Of a DNA stretch of 15,315 nucleotides, positions 13,903 through 15,315 are shown piece after piece; the first letter of the stretch is position 1, and each line of letters starts with the position of its first letter. The stretch covers positions 1 through 15,315 of the forward strand of contig CAAGDE010000180.1 of the NCBI GenBank assembly GCA_900768535.1. The letters run 5' to 3'. The stretch comes from Clostridia bacterium (GTDB lineage Bacteria > Bacillota > Clostridia > Oscillospirales > CAG-272). Under the pieces are notes generated by a model. It worked only from the letters and a program-made list of their open reading frames with translations, ran no database searches and had not been told where the DNA came from. A program made the position numbers and the translations under genes.

Positions 13903-15024
13903 ATGGGAACCTTATTTGATTATATCGCGTGGCGCGGGGATCTGACCTTTGAGGCGGATCCGATCAACGAAGTTGACAATCTGATTTTCTCGCTGATTTC
14001 CTATATCGATTTTGACGGCATCGTTTCCTCCAGGCATTCCGCTGATCCGGTGTCGCTTCAGGCGGCGGCGAACAGCTTTTTCGCAAGGAATCCCGATATG
14101 CGGAAGGTGTCCATCGGTCTGATCATTCCGAAGGACATTATCAGGCTGTTCTACACGCTCCGCGACTGCCGCCGGTTCCGCACGGTGCGGATGAAGGCGT
14201 ATACCAACCTGATCGACCTGAAAAAGGAGATGCAGTTCTCGGCGGTGACGTTCGTCCTTCCCACGGGGGAAACGGTTGTGGCGTACCGCGGAACGGATGA
14301 CACCATTGTGGGGTGGAAGGAAAACTTCAACATGAGCTTTATGGACGTCGTCCCGTCACAGAAGGCGGCGGCGCTTTATCTCGACATGGCGGCGAAGTAT
14401 TCCGAGGGCCCGATTTACGTCACGGGACACAGCAAGGGCGGAAATCTTTCGGTCTACGCGGGCACCTACTGCGGGGATGCGGCAAAGTCCCGCGTGGTAC
14501 GGGTCTGGAGCAACGACGGTCCCGGCTTTGCCAACGGCTTGCCGGAATCGGACGCCTACCTGGACATGAAACCGCGTATCCGGACGCTGATTCCGCAGTC
14601 CTCGGTGGTCGGAATGCTCCTGGAGCATGATAAAAACTATACGGTGGTCAAGAGCCGGCAGACCGGGGTTCTGCAGCACAACGGACTGACCTGGGAGGTG
14701 GAGGGGAACCGCTTTGTGCATATGAAGGACGTCTCCGGCGAATGCGTCAGGACCGACCGGAATCTGCAGGAGTGGATCCGCGGCATGACGCCCGAACAGC
14801 GGGAGCAGTTCAGCGAGGCGATTTATCAGATCCTGTCCGCCGACAACGCGCTGACCCTGACCCAGCTGATGTCTCCGAAGAACCGCTGGCTCCTGCAAAG
14901 CCTGAAGTTGGATCCGGAGGTGCGCAAGACCATTCACCGCACCCTGCGCGAGCTGATCGGCATCAACGCAAAGAATCTCTTTTCCGCCGGCAGTTCCAAG
15001 GATACGGAAGGGAAAACCAAGTAA
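13903..15024 (+). CDS. DUF2974 (Mbeg1-like) alpha/beta hydrolase, lipase-like
   Basis: This 373-residue protein resembles the DUF2974/Mbeg1-like family, related to class 3 lipases. It starts GTLFDYIAWRGDLTF, a typical family opening. VVAYRGTDDTIVGWKENFNMSF (from about 125) is the oxyanion-side motif. YVTGHSKGGNLSVYAG contains the nucleophile elbow G-H-S-K-G with S177. NDGPGF (204-209) and QHNGLTW with H259 are the likely remaining catalytic region, with D205 or another acid completing the triad. There is no signal peptide or membrane helix, so a cytoplasmic role is expected. GGAGG lies only about 4 nt before the ATG and 15 nt after the DUF1846 stop. It is the last gene of the operon. An esterase activity is inferred and the substrate is unknown. 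Confidence 0.87.
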   Translation: MGTLFDYIAWRGDLTFEADPINEVDNLIFSLISYIDFDGIVSSRHSADPVSLQAAANSFFARNPDMRKVSIGLIIPKDIIRLFYTLRDCRRFRTVRMKAYTNLIDLKKEMQFSAVTFVLPTGETVVAYRGTDDTIVGWKENFNMSFMDVVPSQKAAALYLDMAAKYSEGPIYVTGHSKGGNLSVYAGTYCGDAAKSRVVRVWSNDGPGFANGLPESDAYLDMKPRIRTLIPQSSVVGMLLEHDKNYTVVKSRQTGVLQHNGLTWEVEGNRFVHMKDVSGECVRTDRNLQEWIRGMTPEQREQFSEAIYQILSADNALTLTQLMSPKNRWLLQSLKLDPEVRKTIHRTLRELIGINAKNLFSAGSSKDTEGKTK

Positions 15025-15026
15025 CA

Positions 15027-15062
15027 AAACCCGGCATCTCCCGCGTGGGAGGTGCCGGGTTT
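15027..15062 (+). terminator. Operon-end terminator hairpin
   Basis: The 16-nt arm 15027-15042 pairs with 15047-15062 across a 4-nt GCGT loop, with a single G-T pair (T15037-G15052). The A/T pairs at the base give AAA...TTT, but only a short TTT follows on the plus strand. It starts 3 nt after the last stop codon. Confidence 0.85.
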
Positions 15063-15123
15063 GTCAATTAGGAACGTACAATTTTCTTACAATATCAGTA
15101 TCAGTTAGCACCGCTTGCCCGCC

Positions 15124-15315
15124 CTCATCCGGCGCTGGCGCGCCACCTTCCCCCTCGAAGGGGAAGGCTATTGCGGTTTTTCCGTATAATACAGAGACAG
15201 CGTCGATTTGAAGGTAAGAATGCGGTAGGATTGAGAAGTAGAACAGAAAAGATTCGCACAGCCGAAGGAAGCCTTCCCCTTCGAGGGGGAAGGTGGCGCG
15301 CCAGCGCCGGATGAG
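15124..15315. repeat. Inverted-repeat element, MITE-like, possibly continuing past the window
   Basis: The arms 15124-15169 and 15270-15315 are perfect reverse complements over 46 bp and enclose a 100-bp AT-richer interior. Each arm holds two nested hairpins: GGCGC-TGGC-GCGCC (15131-15144) and CCTTCCCC-CTCGAA-GGGGAAGG (15146-15167). The interior has no reading frame of note but includes TATAAT at 15185-15190. The left arm is preceded by CC (15122-15123), so the right arm may extend beyond the last base. A diverged arm copy lies at 99-134. No transposase is present, so it is either a non-autonomous mobile element or a structural repeat of the genome. Confidence 0.75.

Noticed and set aside
15124..15315. 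CRISPR array or insertion sequence at the right edge
   Set aside because: There are only two inverted arms, no direct repeat-spacer series and no transposase frame. It is better described as an inverted-repeat element.

Overview
The window looks like chromosomal DNA of a GC-rich Gram-positive anaerobe of class Clostridia, probably near the Oscillospiraceae/Ruminococcaceae. The reasons are the strong GGAGG-type ribosome binding sites, close gene packing, Clostridia-type protein families (DUF6514-like, DUF1846/UPF0371, DUF2974/Mbeg1-like, BrnQ) and a GGGGAAGG...GCGCGCCAGCGC...GATGAG type dispersed repeat. The placement is inferred from gene content only.

Region 1 (about 1-8620) is a carbohydrate-type uptake locus. 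A DeoR-family repressor (209-979, minus) diverges from a DEDDh exonuclease gene (1112-1861) that ends at its own terminator. Next come five tightly spaced plus-strand genes (1989-8576): a double ABC ATPase, a permease, a substrate-binding lipoprotein, a second permease, and a cytoplasmic family 3 glycoside hydrolase. A perfect 12-bp hairpin terminator closes the set. The simplest reading is that a small glycoside is captured outside, imported intact and cut inside. An 18-nt near-palindrome occurs twice with 15/18 identity: inside the deoR promoter and just upstream of the ABC operon. It is the best candidate for the repressor's operator and links regulator to transporter.

Region 2 (about 8620-9500) is an AT-rich gap followed by one small gene (9039-9308, DUF6514-like) with its own promoter candidate, a structured leader and a terminator hairpin.

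Region 3 (about 9520-15062) starts at a consensus-like promoter. It encodes an M18 metalloaminopeptidase, a BrnQ branched-chain amino acid transporter (start overlapping the peptidase stop), a DUF1846 protein and a DUF2974 lipase-like alpha/beta hydrolase, ended by a 16-bp hairpin. Peptidase and transporter fit an amino-acid salvage theme. The last two genes have no settled role.

Edges: the window ends in an inverted-repeat element (15124-15315) that probably continues outside. A diverged copy of one arm lies at 99-134, with a base-pair-preserving change in the shared hairpin. No rRNA, tRNA, CRISPR array, transposase or phage gene was seen.
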